64,000 nucleotides of DNA, from assembly GCA_002633025.1 (NCBI GenBank), contig NMRB01000263.1, positions 118,836 to 182,835 of the forward strand, in the 5' to 3' direction. The notes under the pieces are model-generated. The model was not told the DNA's origin. It made no database searches and saw nothing but the letters and a program-made list of their open reading frames with translations. Positions 1 through 10,567 of the stretch are shown in pieces. A program made the translations under genes and the position numbers. Each line of letters begins with the position of its first letter. The stretch's first letter is position 1. The stretch is from Notospermus geniculatus (Eukaryota; Nemertea; Pilidiophora; Heteronemertea; Lineidae).

Positions 1-1311
1 TTTCATTGTAATTCTGTGCCAAATGATTATACAAGCTGCAAAAAAATGTGCATGTGCATGTAGGACTTTAAGAAATGTCCGAAAAGTTCAGTCATCAACA
101 CATCCACCCCATCACCGCAAAAACGGAAATGACATCACTGGTCATCACGTGTTGGCACTTAGGACGAGATAACAACATTGCGACGTGTACATGTAGCTGT
201 GTTTTTGATCCTGTATCATTTATCTTGATAACCGCCCTGTACCTACCCTATCGTCTGCTCAAGCGTGAATATTGTCTGAGCTCTGTCCTCTTCAATATTT
301 GGATCGTAATTGGAATTTCAACGATGTCACTTCAAAGTAACATACTTAGTAATACTTCAAGTGCGTCGCTGTCTCAGATTTCATAGGCATGGCGTTTTTC
401 TGTCTTTTTTTACAGTTGTGTAATTTTGAACATGTTGTAGTTCATTAAACGTACTTTGATGTCTCACTTTCATCTACCTTACCCTGTTCGTAGTAGCCTA
501 GTGGAGGTATGGATGTCACATTGGCCCTGTACGGTGCAACCAGTGTATAAAGACTGCTAAAACATGAACACCTTCTTTGAAGTAGGCCCTAAGGGTCGTA
601 TTCATAAAGCGGTTCTATCGTTAGAACCGTCTTAGGCCGGTTCCAAGTATGGTCAACCACTGCACTTGGAACCGGCCTAAGACGGTTCTAACGATAGAAC
701 CGCTTTATGAATACGACCCTTAGGGCCTACTTCAAAGAAGGTGTTCATGTTTTAGCAGTCTTTATACACTGGTTGCACCGTACAGGGCCAATGTGACATC
801 CATACCTCCACTAGGCTACTACGAACAGGGTAAGGTAGATGAAAGTGAGACATCAAAGTACGTTTAATGAACTACAACATGTTCAAAATTACACAACTGT
901 AAAAAAAGACAGAAAAACGCCATGCCTATGAAATCTGAGACAGCGACGCACTTGAAGTATTACTAAGTATGTTACTTTGAAGTGACATCGTTGAAATTCC
1001 AATTACGATCCAAATATTGAAGAGGACAGAGCTCAGACAATATTCACGCTTGAGCAGACGATAGGGTAGGTACAGGGCGGTTATCAAGATAAATGATACA
1101 GGATCAAAAACACAGCTACATGTACACGTCGCAATGTTGTAATCTCGTCCTAAGTGCCAACACGTGACGACCAGTGATGTCATTTCCGTTTTTGCGGTGA
1201 TGGGGTGGATGTGTTGATGACTGAACTTTTCGGACATTTCTTAAAGTCCTACATGCACGTGCACATTTTTTTGCAGCTTGTATAATCATTTGGCACAGAA
1301 TTACAATGAAA
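1..1311. repeat. 1.3 kb near-perfect palindrome (foldback element or head-to-head duplication)
   Basis: Positions 1-648 and 664-1311 are reverse complements around a 15-base spacer (649-663). I found only three mismatches: near 55/1257, 144/1168 and 172/1140. Each arm carries the same 103-codon open frame (75-386 plus, 926-1237 minus), which is a by-product of the duplication and has no recognisable domain. The inner ends begin with GGGTCGTATTCATAAAGC, a MITE-like terminus style. The left arm runs off the window edge, so its outer end and any target duplication cannot be seen. It could be a recent foldback transposon, a real palindromic duplication, or an assembly artefact at a contig end. 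Confidence 0.9.
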
Positions 1312-1779
1312 ATGATTTTTATTTCATGAAAAAATTCAAACCAGTTAGAAAATTAGGTGATTTCGTGAATGAGTCAGCTGAAATCAGAATAGTTTAAGAC
1401 TGCCTCATTAAGTGATGTCACACTTGGGAATTTGCATAATGAACATGTCATTTCCCTGATTAGAGCGGCCTAGTAACCAAATTAAGCAATGTATGTGATG
1501 AGAAATTCAACAAAATGCAATTATCATGCAGAAACCAGGCATCCAGCGAACTCTGGGTGGGTCAAATTGGAATGAATTTTTCCCTAGAATTATGTCACGA
1601 ATAAATTAGCATATTTACTTTGTTGAAGTCGTTCACAGCACGGTTTTTAGCCCAATGATTTTGACTGACAGAATTCTTGATATCTCGCTTACTACTAAAC
1701 ATAATTTGATGAAACAAACAGCAAAATGCAGTTCTGTCTGAATGCTGTACAAAGCTGAAAAAGAGTGAGAATTTATATA
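1312..1779. other. Gene-free stretch
   Basis: AT-rich sequence with short open frames only. I see no splice-bounded coding segment or repeat structure here. Confidence 0.6.
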
Positions 1780-2240
1780 CAGTGAGTACATAGTTAACTG
1801 GTTCTGACCCAATTTTGGTGGAAGGTCATTACAGATCATTATAATATGCAATTGAGGCCCCATAATGGGTTGTAGGTTCTAAATTCATTCATGACAGCAT
1901 GAATAGGCTTTTCTGCTTGGTGCCCTCTGTTCAGACCATGACATGGTCTAATGAAAATGATCAGTGTCATTTTCGTCCATGATTAATCCGTTGGTTTTAC
2001 ATGGAAACTGACTGACCACAACTTCCAAAACCTTTCATTCATAAAGAAACCAATCACAAACATCTGACTGAAAACAACCAGAAATCAACATCATTCATTC
2101 AATCAAGCTTTTCCAAACCAATGACTCTATAAATTGGATAGGCGACCACAAAATGACTTGGTCTAATTTCTCCTGTTGTGGGCCCCTTTTATGGACTTAG
2201 AAAATTTTTGAGCCACAACCAGTTAACTATGTACTCACTG
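1780..2240. mobile_element. TA-flanked MITE with Tc1/mariner-style ends
   Basis: The element begins CAGTGAGTACATAGTTAAC and ends with the reverse complement. It is flanked on both sides by TA (1778-1779, 2241-2242). TA duplication and CAGT termini are typical of Tc1/mariner. The 461-bp interior has no transposase frame, so it is non-autonomous. Confidence 0.8.
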
Positions 2241-2808
2241 TATATAGGTTGGACAGTACACCAGTCTTATCAAGGTGGGGAGGGAGAAGAAAGAGTCACC
2301 TTAATGCATGCAGTCGGGCTTTAAATGCATATTCCTTGGCCACGTAGAAAGAAAAAAAATGCAAACGTGCATATAAGGTGTACATTCCTCAAACAACCAT
2401 TACTTGATCAATTTACAAGGTATATTGCTAGTTACAATTGTGTCATGTGGTGAACAACATTATAGGTTACAGATATCAGTTATTGAACCTTGCGACGACG
2501 CGAAAACCGAGAGACCTATTAAAATTGTATCGACAGGGATGAGGACGAATCAATATATCGGTAGTCTTGGGGGCGATTATACCCGTTACTTTAACCTTGA
2601 CGAATGATCGTGTATTAAAAGATTACATAAAGCAAAATTGATTGTCTGAGCAAAAATACACTAGAGGTAATCCAAGGTAAATATCATGGTCTTGGATTCA
2701 GTGATACGGGAGCGGTGCGCTTTCGGTTACGGATATGATGTGGTGGGCACGGATTTTACATCAGGCGCATTTTCCTGTTGACGTGTACGGGGGAGTGAGG
2801 GCACTTTA
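2241..2808. other. Gene-free stretch
   Basis: Contains an open frame at 2404-2607 (67 codons, plus) that matches nothing I recognise and lacks a convincing acceptor. No other structure seen. Confidence 0.5.
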
Positions 2809-3378
2809 AGTGTTTCAGAAAAAACGTGTCATCTCCAAAATGTTCCCTAAAACTAAAACTCAGAACGATTTGGAGCTATAAATTTGTAGGCACGTGGAGT
2901 GGGATGTAAATTGACTGCTCTTAAAATTTTTGCTCTGATTGCTTTATGCATGACTGCACAAGAGGCCTTTACCTGAATGGGTTGAAATGGTAGTGCAAAA
3001 ACCAACTCTGCTGTGCACAATGAATTTCATGTCCAAGGACGCTTTATGGAGCGTTAAATCCAGTAAAAATTATCTTTTGCATGTAAGAAATGTAATAAAT
3101 GTTTTGTTTTACAGTGATGTGTGTGTGTATCATTATGGAATTGCCAAGGCAATGTCCACTGTATCATTTGTCCACAGTGCAAAGTTGGTTTTTCACCGTT
3201 TTGAACCCATTCAGATAAAGGACTCTTGTGCAGTCATGCATGAAGCAATCAGAGCAAAAATTTCAAGAGCAGTCATTTACATCCCACTCAACGTGTCTAC
3301 AAATTTATAGCCCCATATCTTTCTGGGTTTTAGCTTCAGGGAACACTTTGGAGATGACACGTTTTTTCTGAAACACCC
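2809..3378. mobile_element. Foldback element, about 570 bp
   Basis: The left arm (about 2809-2990) and right arm (about 3200-3378) are inverted copies with termini GTGTTTCAGAAAAAACGTG. The unique centre is 2991-3200. The open frame at 2987-3310 lies inside it and is not considered a gene. Confidence 0.75.
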
Positions 3379-3379
3379 T

Positions 3380-3610
3380 GTAGAGAGATTCTTCATGTTT
3401 TTCAGTCGCAGCTCCTATGCTCTGGAATAAACTGCCTCTGAGACTGACGTCTTGTATTAACTTTGAATCTTTCAGATCTCTTCTGAAGACGCACCTGCTT
3501 AAAGCTGCGTTTTCAGGAGAGGCTTGGGGTATGTAAAGCGCTCTGAGCGGATTTTTTTTCGATCCGGATTTCACGCTATATAAATTCCATTCCATCCATC
3601 TATCTATCCA
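3380..3610 (+). pseudogene. 3' end of an L2/CR1-like LINE
   Basis: Frame 3402-3536 reads the C-terminal tail typical of these reverse transcriptase polyproteins: SVAAPMLWNKLPLRL, then FESFRSLLKTHLLKAAF, then a stop at 3534. It is followed by the L2-type 3' signature TGTAAAGCGCTCTGAG and CGCTATATAAATTCCATTCC, running into an ATCC/ATCT microsatellite. Only the tail survives, as expected for 5'-truncated retroposition. The body may have been removed, or separated by the adjacent foldback element. Confidence 0.8.
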
Positions 3611-4734
3611 TCATCCATTGCTATCAGCAGTTTGGGGCTCTGGTTGTGAATGTAGAAATGCTTGTGCGGTTTTTTTTGGGGGGGGGCCTGTATACTCTAC
3701 ATTGTAAATCCTTGCCTGTAATGCCTCCGAACTCCTCAAAATCATACGGATTTTCAATGCACTTAGGCCTAATGGAACAATGAGCAGGATGGGACCACCG
3801 ATTCTGCAGTTCGAGACAAAAACGGCGAACCTTTCTGAAAAACACGTGTCCCCACTCTCCACGCAGAGATAAACTCTCCAAAATTTTTAAATGTCACCGA
3901 AGTCGGTTGCCAGCTGCAAGCTCTTCGGAGATTGACGGATCCTTATTGGCCTTGGTTAATAATCAAGTAGGGAACGAATTCGCTGTTCCTCCATTAACTC
4001 TAATAATACTTAATATGTTCCTAAAATGTTTATAATTTAATTAGTAATGTGGAAGCGTGACTTGAATCGGATGCATTTGGTTGATAGTAGACTTGAATGG
4101 ATAATAATGAGGATTTGTGCCTTTTTTCATAATGAAGTCATTGTTTGGTTGAATAATTTCTTGGTTCTCACAGTGAAAATAGGAAATACAGGAGGACTTG
4201 TGTTCGAAAGTTTCTTTGAACTTGGATATTTAAAGGAAAACGAAGAAAATAGGTTTTTCTCCATCGAATTTGATTCGATTTCCCGAATCGAATGTCTCCA
4301 TTACATGTAACTAAACAACTCCTTAGCAAATTTGTTGCAAAGAACCTTCCCACTACGACTCATATATACATCATCTGGTTTATCTGAGCCACTGCCCCAT
4401 TGCACTTGCAGCCCTCTGGTTATAAGTGAGCCATTCCAATCCTCTAAAGTATAGTACAGATCAACCTAATCATGTGTATCAAGATGAAGGGGAGTGCATA
4501 GTGGTTACGGGTTTAACGTGCTACAAATTTAGCGTTGTAAAATGGTTATTATTCATCAGATTTGAAAATTTAAAAGTGTTTTTTGATATAACAAAGAACT
4601 TTCTGTTCAACTGGGTTACTTTTCGACAGTGCATACAATAATCATGTACATGTACACCTCTTCTATTTTTTTATAATAAATTAGGCAGAGAAAGGCAAAC
4701 AATAGGATTTTGCCCAATAAACATCTCAGCACTC
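3611..4734. other. Gene-free stretch
   Basis: Has a short poly-T/poly-G tract near 3670-3690 and scattered short frames. No recognisable gene. Confidence 0.55.
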
Positions 4735-4738
4735 TTAA

Positions 4739-5119
4739 AGCGAATGGCTCGCGTGGTTTTGGTGGTACCTCCCATAGAGAGTGAACCTAGTCTCCAGGCA
4801 AAGCCATGCTCCAGTCATAGGCAAAACCTTTGCAAATACATGTATGCGAACGTTCACCTGGGGACGCGGTTCCATTAAAAATTTGTTAAAATGAGTTAAT
4901 GACATTTTCAAATTCAGTCTGAGTCGGTCAAAATGTACATTTTGTTCTATTCACATGGATTTCGAAGCGACAGATTTTGCAGAATACGCCTCCGAAGTTT
5001 GGCTGTCTAATACATTTCCCATTAAACTAAAATCCTTCTTTCGCCTTTTTCTCAAAACGGCGCTTGATTTGAGGACATGTCAACAAACAACTGTCAACAA
5101 ACCCCGCGAGCCATTTGCT
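4739..5119. mobile_element. TTAA-flanked MITE, family A, copy 1 (381 bp)
   Basis: Flanked by TTAA at 4735-4738 and 5120-5123. Imperfect terminal inverted repeats start AGCGAATGGCTCGCG on the left and end CGCGAGCCATTTGCT on the right. It is in opposite orientation to the equal-length copy at 8431-8811. TTAA duplications are made by piggyBac- and Kolobok-type transposases; none is encoded here. Both copies share a peptide-like frame (FAEY..EVWLSN.FPIKLKSFF), which I take as shared DNA rather than a gene. Confidence 0.85.
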
Positions 5120-5123
5120 TTAA

Positions 5124-5749
5124 GATCTCGACCCTTATCTGGATTTACAGGGGTCCAATGGGTTGGTGGAGCCTAAGGGATGTAAATATAATGTCCATCG
5201 AATGGCCTCCTTCCATGAGTTAAGAACGTCGTCTCCTGGAGACTTGTTTTGCTCTGGTGTGTTAACTTCGGCGCAGTAAATTGTGGTTTGCTTTTGATAA
5301 CCCAGCTTCATCAAGCTTATAATCCAATGACGCATAATGCGTATATAGAATTTAGTTCTCAGATTCAACACGAGGCGTTTTACTATCGATCATATGATGA
5401 TAGTCCGTTATCGTACACTTTCTGAGAGAAACGTTCTTCTTGATCGTCAACAACTTCTTGAGCTTCGCAGACGATCAGACCTCGTAGCTACATCGCGCAA
5501 TAAATGCTGAATCGTTCGCGGCAAATGTTAGCTGCTGATGAAATCGATTTCAATCACTGTATTGGGTCGATTTCAGTCTTTTTCTTAGCTGTTGTCGCAT
5601 TGCCAGTAATATGCTCAGCTGTATTCACTGCTTGGCGACGTCGAAACAGCGTCCTGCTTCTCCAATTGCCACAGGCGTCCTCTGCCCCCATATCTTGCAG
5701 ATTGGGTGCAAAGGTCAATATGGAAACGCGAATTCCTTTGCGAATTTCG
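5124..5749. other. Gene-free stretch
   Basis: Contains overlapping open frames on both strands around 5504-5829, none recognisable. No splice-site pair argues for an exon. Confidence 0.5.
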
Positions 5750-5758
5750 TTACGCCTG

Positions 5759-6087
5759 TACACTCGTCCCCAGTGGCCTCGAGCTTAATACTAGTGATAG
5801 CCTACGCTCCCAACCACTGGCACAGATAGGGCCTAATCATATTTCTGAACGCTAGATGGCGCAAACTGTCACCAACCAATCAGCGACCAGTATTTCACGC
5901 AACTAGGGGAAAACATGAAACATTTTCTTATTGGCTGTCGTTCACGCATTGGCTGGTTCATCGAGCGCGTTCGTCAACAACTGGTAGTGACATCTAGTGT
6001 TCAGAAACGGACTTTGGCACCAAGTGTTTCAGTGGTTGAGGGTGACAGCTTCACGCGGAGGCCGATACCACTGAATTATTGAGTGTA
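5759..6087. mobile_element. Short-TIR element with 9-bp target duplication, copy 1
   Basis: The element starts TACACTC and ends GAGTGTA. It is flanked by the direct repeat TTACGCCTG at 5750-5758 and 6088-6096. A second copy lies at 39815-40117 with its own 9-bp duplication. A 9-bp duplication is typical of Mutator-like elements, though Merlin can also give 8-9 bp. No transposase is encoded. Confidence 0.85.
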
Positions 6088-6896
6088 TTACGCCTGTAGC
6101 TGGGGGCGAGGTCTGACTCAATATTACTTACAGTGTAGACCGAAATTATCTAATATTCCATACGATGGAGATGAATTTAAGTCACAAGATCTTTCTTCAT
6201 CTCAATATGAGACCAGTATATCCATCATTCGAATTCTATGGGTCCGTTTTTGTCGCTCAGCCGACAGTACCCGATTAGATTATTGATGACTGCGTCTAAA
6301 ATAGTTAACTTATCGAAAGGAAACTGATTGTGACAGGAAGAAAGGCAGGTTTTACATCTAGGGCCCTCCGCCGTGACTTGAGTGGAAGACGAAGTGCCCT
6401 CATTGCGATGAAACAGAAGTTACCCAGTTAGGCCAGCGTTGACGAGAGCGGGCAAATGTAACTTTGTTACACAAAGGAGGTTACTGGCTCTGTCATGCCT
6501 TCAGTGCAATCTCCACAATATATTAGACATGGATAGCGTAACGTATGGTAGTCATGGTAACGGGATATACAAGATGGCGGACATGTACTTATCTGAGACG
6601 AATTTTAATGACGTCGATTTGAACATCAGAGAGATGTCTATGAATGGATGACTTTTAATAACTGCGTGGTTGACAAGGTAAATCGAAAGAGCTACATGTA
6701 CTATTGGCTGCCACCCTTACAAAGAAGTGATTGATTAGATCGAACCCTCGACCTCAGCAGTGACGGGCATTGATATTTTCACTGTACCATTCAGAAGAAC
6801 GCCTTTATATCTGTTCCAATGAGGGCAGACTGATGTCAACATTTATTCACTAACATACCGAGTCCATTGCTTTGCAAACTCTGATGCTGCATTATC
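6088..6896. other. Gene-free stretch
   Basis: Only short frames (6083-6286, 6439-6651) without recognisable content. Confidence 0.55.
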
Positions 6897-7580
6897 TTTT
6901 TTCATGGTTCATTTGAGTAGCAGTTCTTTGGAATGGTACTACGTGTAGATTGACTCAATAGGGAGGTTTAGAAATCAAACCATAAACGTAAACTTTACGA
7001 CAACTTTATGTTTCATACTACACATTAACCAGATTTTATAGTGCATTTTCGGTACAAAAATAACGTTGCCGTTAACGTTTACGTTTATCGTTTGATTTCT
7101 AAACCTCCCTATTGAGTCCTGCTACCGGACCTCTTTTCATGGTCCATTTGAATAGCAGTCTATCGGAATGGTGCTACGTGTAGATAGGCTCAAGGAGTCG
7201 TGCTACCGGACCTCTTTTCATGGTCCATATCAATAGTCGTCCATCGTGATGGTGCTACATGTAGATCGACTCAAGGAGGGGTGCTGCGTGACGTCTTTTC
7301 ATGGTCCATTTGAATAGCTGATGGTGCTACGTGTAGATTGACTCAAGGAGTCGTGCTGCGTGACCTCTTTTCATGGCCCATTTGAATAGCTGATGGTGCT
7401 ACGTGTAGATCGACTCAAGTGGTCGTGCTACGTGACCTCTTTTCATGGTCCATTTGAATAGCTGATGGGGCTGCGTGTAGATTGACTCAAGGAGTCGTGC
7501 TACGTGACCTCTTTTCATGCCCCATTTGAATAGCAGTCCATCGCCACTGTGCTATGTGTAGATCAACTCAAGGAACAGAA
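6897..7580. repeat. 72/81-bp tandem array, block 1
   Basis: Repeat unit landmarks (CTCAAGGAGTCGTGCTACGTG) recur at 7191, 7272, 7344, 7416, 7488 and 7569, so the spacing is 81, 72, 72, 72, 81. The two lengths differ by a 9-base segment around GCTGATGG versus GCAGTCCATCGTGATGG. The first unit is interrupted by the MITE at 6961-7109. The same unit forms a second block at 9352-9687. Confidence 0.9.
6961..7109. mobile_element. TA-flanked GGGAGGTTT MITE, 149 bp
   Basis: Begins GGGAGGTTTAGAAATCAAAC and ends with the inverted repeat. TA lies at 6959-6960 and 7110-7111. It sits inside the tandem array, so it inserted after the array formed. A sister copy of identical length lies at 13733-13881. Confidence 0.85.
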
Positions 7581-7975
7581 TTCCACAGTCGTATCAGCAG
7601 TTTTTTTTGTTTTGAAAAACCGTCTTCTCTTCCAGACTGTCACATTCATTCCTTATCTTTTGATTTATTTACTTGATGGAGACCAATATATTTAGTGCTT
7701 TTTCGCGTTGCTTTTCCGAATACAAATCATGCACCCAAATGAACTGGTTCTATCCCTCCGACTCTCTATGGATATTCGTCTCCTCGGGCCCTCCACTGAT
7801 ATGCAGTAAAAAATTGAAAAAAAATGTACACGGTGTCAACGTTTTTTTCAGCCTACTCTACACTCGGGTCGCAGCTGTCATGACCTTCTAGATGGCAGCA
7901 CCGGTCTTGTAATGTAATATTGCATTACTAAAGCAGTGCTGCCATCTATACAATCATGGTGGCTTCCACCGTACA
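7581..7975. other. Gene-free stretch
   Basis: No recognisable gene. The frame at 7673-7891 has no identifiable domain. A short hairpin (GATGGCAGCA...TGCTGCCATC) lies at about 7892-7946. Confidence 0.5.
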
Positions 7976-8833
7976 GGAATCAAACATAAAGGTTCAACTT
8001 TAGCATTTTACAAATGTGCCGGGACAGCATCCCTTTAAACCTCAACAGATTTGCATTCTGACTCTTCCATATGATAGGAAGACCCTTCTGCATGTTTAGT
8101 GCAAATTGTGTTGAATTCAGTCTAGTTGATCTTATGATACAAAAGGACTGAATTAATGAGAACCCCACGAACGATGAAAGCGCAGGGTCATCAGTGTACA
8201 TTTGAATAGGCTAACGTACATTTGCACATGGAACATTAATTGTGCTGAAAATAGCTCTGTTATCCTCAGAAATGGAATTCAAGGCATCAAGTTGACAGAT
8301 TCACGTATCCCACTACCACAAAAAAGTTGAAGCCCCTGCCTATTACGTAAAGCCACAATTCAGGCAGTGAGAGACATCTGGTGGCAACATATGAAGTGTA
8401 TCCCTCAGTTACTTCACCGTTCGCAGTTAAAGCAAATGGCACGCGGAGTTTGTTGTGGCGCCATGACAGTGTTGGTCCTCGATATCAAGCACCATTTTGA
8501 GAAAAAGCAAAAGAAGGATTTTAGTTTAATGGGAAATGCATTAGACAGCCAAACTTCGCAGGCGTATTCTGCAAAATCTGCCGCTTCAAAATCAATGTGA
8601 ATAGTACAAAATGTACATTTTGACCGACTGAATTTGAAAATGTCATTAATCCATTTTAACAAATTTTTAATGGAACCTCGTCCCCAGGTGCACGTTCGCA
8701 TATTTCCACAGGTTTTGCCTATGACTAGAGCACGGTTTTGCCTGGAGGCTAGATTCACTCTCTATGGGAGGTACCATCAAAAATCAAAACAAACCCCGCG
8801 AGCCATTTGCTTTAAATCTTTACGTTTGATTCC
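7976..8833. mobile_element. GGAATCAAAC-ended MITE, copy 1, interrupted
   Basis: Termini are GGAATCAAACATAAAGGTT and the matching inverted right end finishing TTTGATTCC. The uninterrupted sister copy is 38660-39119. Here it is split by the TTAA element at 8431-8811; removing that element and one TTAA restores the arrangement of the sister copy. The frames in it (7980-8201, 8367-8600) are not considered genes. Confidence 0.85.
8431..8811. mobile_element. TTAA-flanked MITE, family A, copy 2 (381 bp), nested
   Basis: Flanked by TTAA at 8427-8430 and 8812-8815. Ends are AGCAAATGGCACGCGG and CCGCGAGCCATTTGCT. Same family and length as 4739-5119 but inverted. It lies inside the older MITE 7976-8833; the corresponding site of the uninterrupted copy (about 39097-39101) has a single TTAA. 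Confidence 0.9.
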
Positions 8834-9351
8834 TTGTTTATGCTTCCACCCTAAGTTACCACAGCCTTCAACAGAAACCTATGTTCTCTTAGTCAAAATT
8901 GTCTTCTCACTCTTTCAACATTTTGCTCCACATGCAACCGTATTTCCAACTTTTTTCCCTTCATTTTGTTTACTGGTATAAAACCAACTACCCGCTGGGT
9001 TTCAAAGCTGTTGTCCCGTTGTCTTCATGCTGTGACTTCTTCGAGTGATGAACACTGATAATGGGACACCGCGATGGATGAAGAAAAGATTTCAAATTAC
9101 ACCTGAAAGCGTGGCTTTCACGGTGATGTTCTAAACTTTTTCACGTTGGCACCCGGAGTGCAAAATGACAGCACTCGAACAAGAAAATATTATTCTGCTT
9201 TTACTGTTTCGGAATGAAATTCGCTTTTACATTTAAAGTTATTCATTAATTGGTGATGAATGAAAATGCCAACTGTCACGTGCACCTTGATCGCCTGCGG
9301 AGTGAGCATATTCGACGTAAACTTGTTTATTCGATTCGTAGCCTGTCCTAA
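8834..9351. other. Gene-free stretch
   Basis: No gene seen. A short frame at 9190-9390 (minus) runs into the tandem array. Confidence 0.55.
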
Positions 9352-9687
9352 TAGTTGAGTCGTGCTACCGGACCTCTTTTCATGGTCCATTTCAACAGTC
9401 GTCCATCGTGATGGTGCTACGTGTAGATCGGCTCAAAGAGAGGTGCTGCAGGATCACTTTTCCTCTTGAACAGCAGGCCATCCTGATGGTGCTGTGTGTA
9501 GGTCGACTCAATGAGTCGTGCTACGTGACCTCTTTTCATAGTCCATTTGAATAGCTGATGGTGCTACGTGTAGATTGACTCAAGGAGTCGTGCTACGTGA
9601 CCTCTTTTCATGGTCCATTTGAATAGCTGATGGTGCTACGTGTAGATTGACTCAAGGAGTCGTGCTACGTGACCTCTTTTCATGGTC
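9352..9687. repeat. 72/81-bp tandem array, block 2
   Basis: Same unit as 6897-7580. Landmarks at 9434, 9509, 9581 and 9653 give 75- and 72-bp spacing. The block stops abruptly at GGTCCAC, next to the TTTCAACA-rich sequence. Confidence 0.85.
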
Positions 9688-9689
9688 CA

Positions 9690-9875
9690 CAGGGTCTTTC
9701 AACAGCTTTCAACAAGTTGCCACAATAGCTTCATGTTCCTCTTTCTGGCAACATGTTGAAAGGTGTTGAAAGACCTGTTGAAATGGGGTTGAAAGGGGTG
9801 TTTAGACGATTCAACAGATTTCAACAACGTTCAACACCTTGCAACTTTCAACAGCTTTCAACAAATGTCGAATCG
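9690..9875. repeat. TTTCAACA-rich foldback-like repeat
   Basis: Alternating direct and inverted copies of TTTCAACAGCTTTCAACAA and its complement (GTTGAAAGGTGTTGAAAG). This gives extensive self-complementarity over about 185 bases. No target duplication could be fixed. Confidence 0.6.
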
Positions 9876-9892
9876 TGTAAACTTAACCCCCT

Positions 9893-10112
9893 TTACTGGC
9901 CCAGGTGAGTACGGAAGAGGCCATCTCAAGCTACTGATGTTCCTCACTTGGCTGGGGTCTTTTACTTGCTTTTGCAAAGAAACAAGGTATAAGGCACCAC
10001 GGCTTACTGTCCCATGCGACGGCCGTGACGAAACCTCATATAGCCCCGGCTGGATTCGAACCCGGGACCTGCCGCTTGCTGAGCGGACATGATAACCACT
10101 CGGGTATCAGGG
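9893..10112 (-). mobile_element. tRNA-derived SINE, copy 1 (minus)
   Basis: The tRNA-like head (reverse strand) has an A-box-like CGAGTGGTTATCA segment and the B-box GGGTTCGAATCCAGCC at about 10050-10070. It is followed by the family body containing GACAGTAAGCCGTGGTGCC and ending in CACCTGGGCCAGTA. The terminal AAATAC tail is absent. Relatives lie at 51497, 52443, 55200, 56429 and 61080. Confidence 0.85.
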
Positions 10113-10290
10113 ATGGCCTAGAAGTCTTTGGGAGAGTATTACTAGTATACTGAGAGTACCAAAAATATTCCATTGCAAAGACTCGAACAGGGATAGACCT
10201 CTATGCTTTAAAAGCCAACCTTAGACTTGCTAAACCTCAAGTCGTTCGATTCTCGACTTTTCACTGAGCTAAAACTGGAGGTTACGGAGT

Positions 10291-10483
10291 AAAATACGGC
10301 CAAATGGCCCGATGCCAAAGACAAAAATACCGCAGTTCTTGAATATATCACCAAGAAGGGAAATCGTCGCGTGGTTTACCGCACCTACGTACTAGACAAA
10401 TATAGATCCTTCTCAGCGCATGAATTCGTTATAACCTATCAGAGCATTGAGCAAGTAAATGAAAAAGTAAATGAAGAGTGATC
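10291..10483 (+). CDS. Unrecognised open segment without Met (possible exon or gene remnant)
   Basis: After a stop at about 10288 the frame stays open for about 63 codons to TGA at 10481-10483. It reads KWPDAKDKNTAVLEYI, then KKGNRRVVYRTYVLDKY, then SAHEFVITYQSIEQV. Residue composition (charged and aromatic residues interspersed, no low complexity) looks more protein-like than its surroundings. There is no ATG start and the upstream acceptor (CTGGAG or similar) is weak. I cannot assign a family. It could be a terminal exon, a remnant of a mobile-element protein, or chance. Confidence 0.25.
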
Positions 10484-10567
10484 GAGCTAGATTTATCATG
10501 ATTCTATTATTGTGACTTTCCTAATGATATATGCGTTAAGGTGCGATCACACCTGATGAAGGTTGTG

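Noticed and set aside
75-1237. Twin 103-codon frames on opposite strands
   Set aside because: Mirror copies produced by the palindrome; no domain or signal.
6897-7580. CRISPR array
   Set aside because: Units are contiguous, with no unique spacers, and the genome is eukaryotic.
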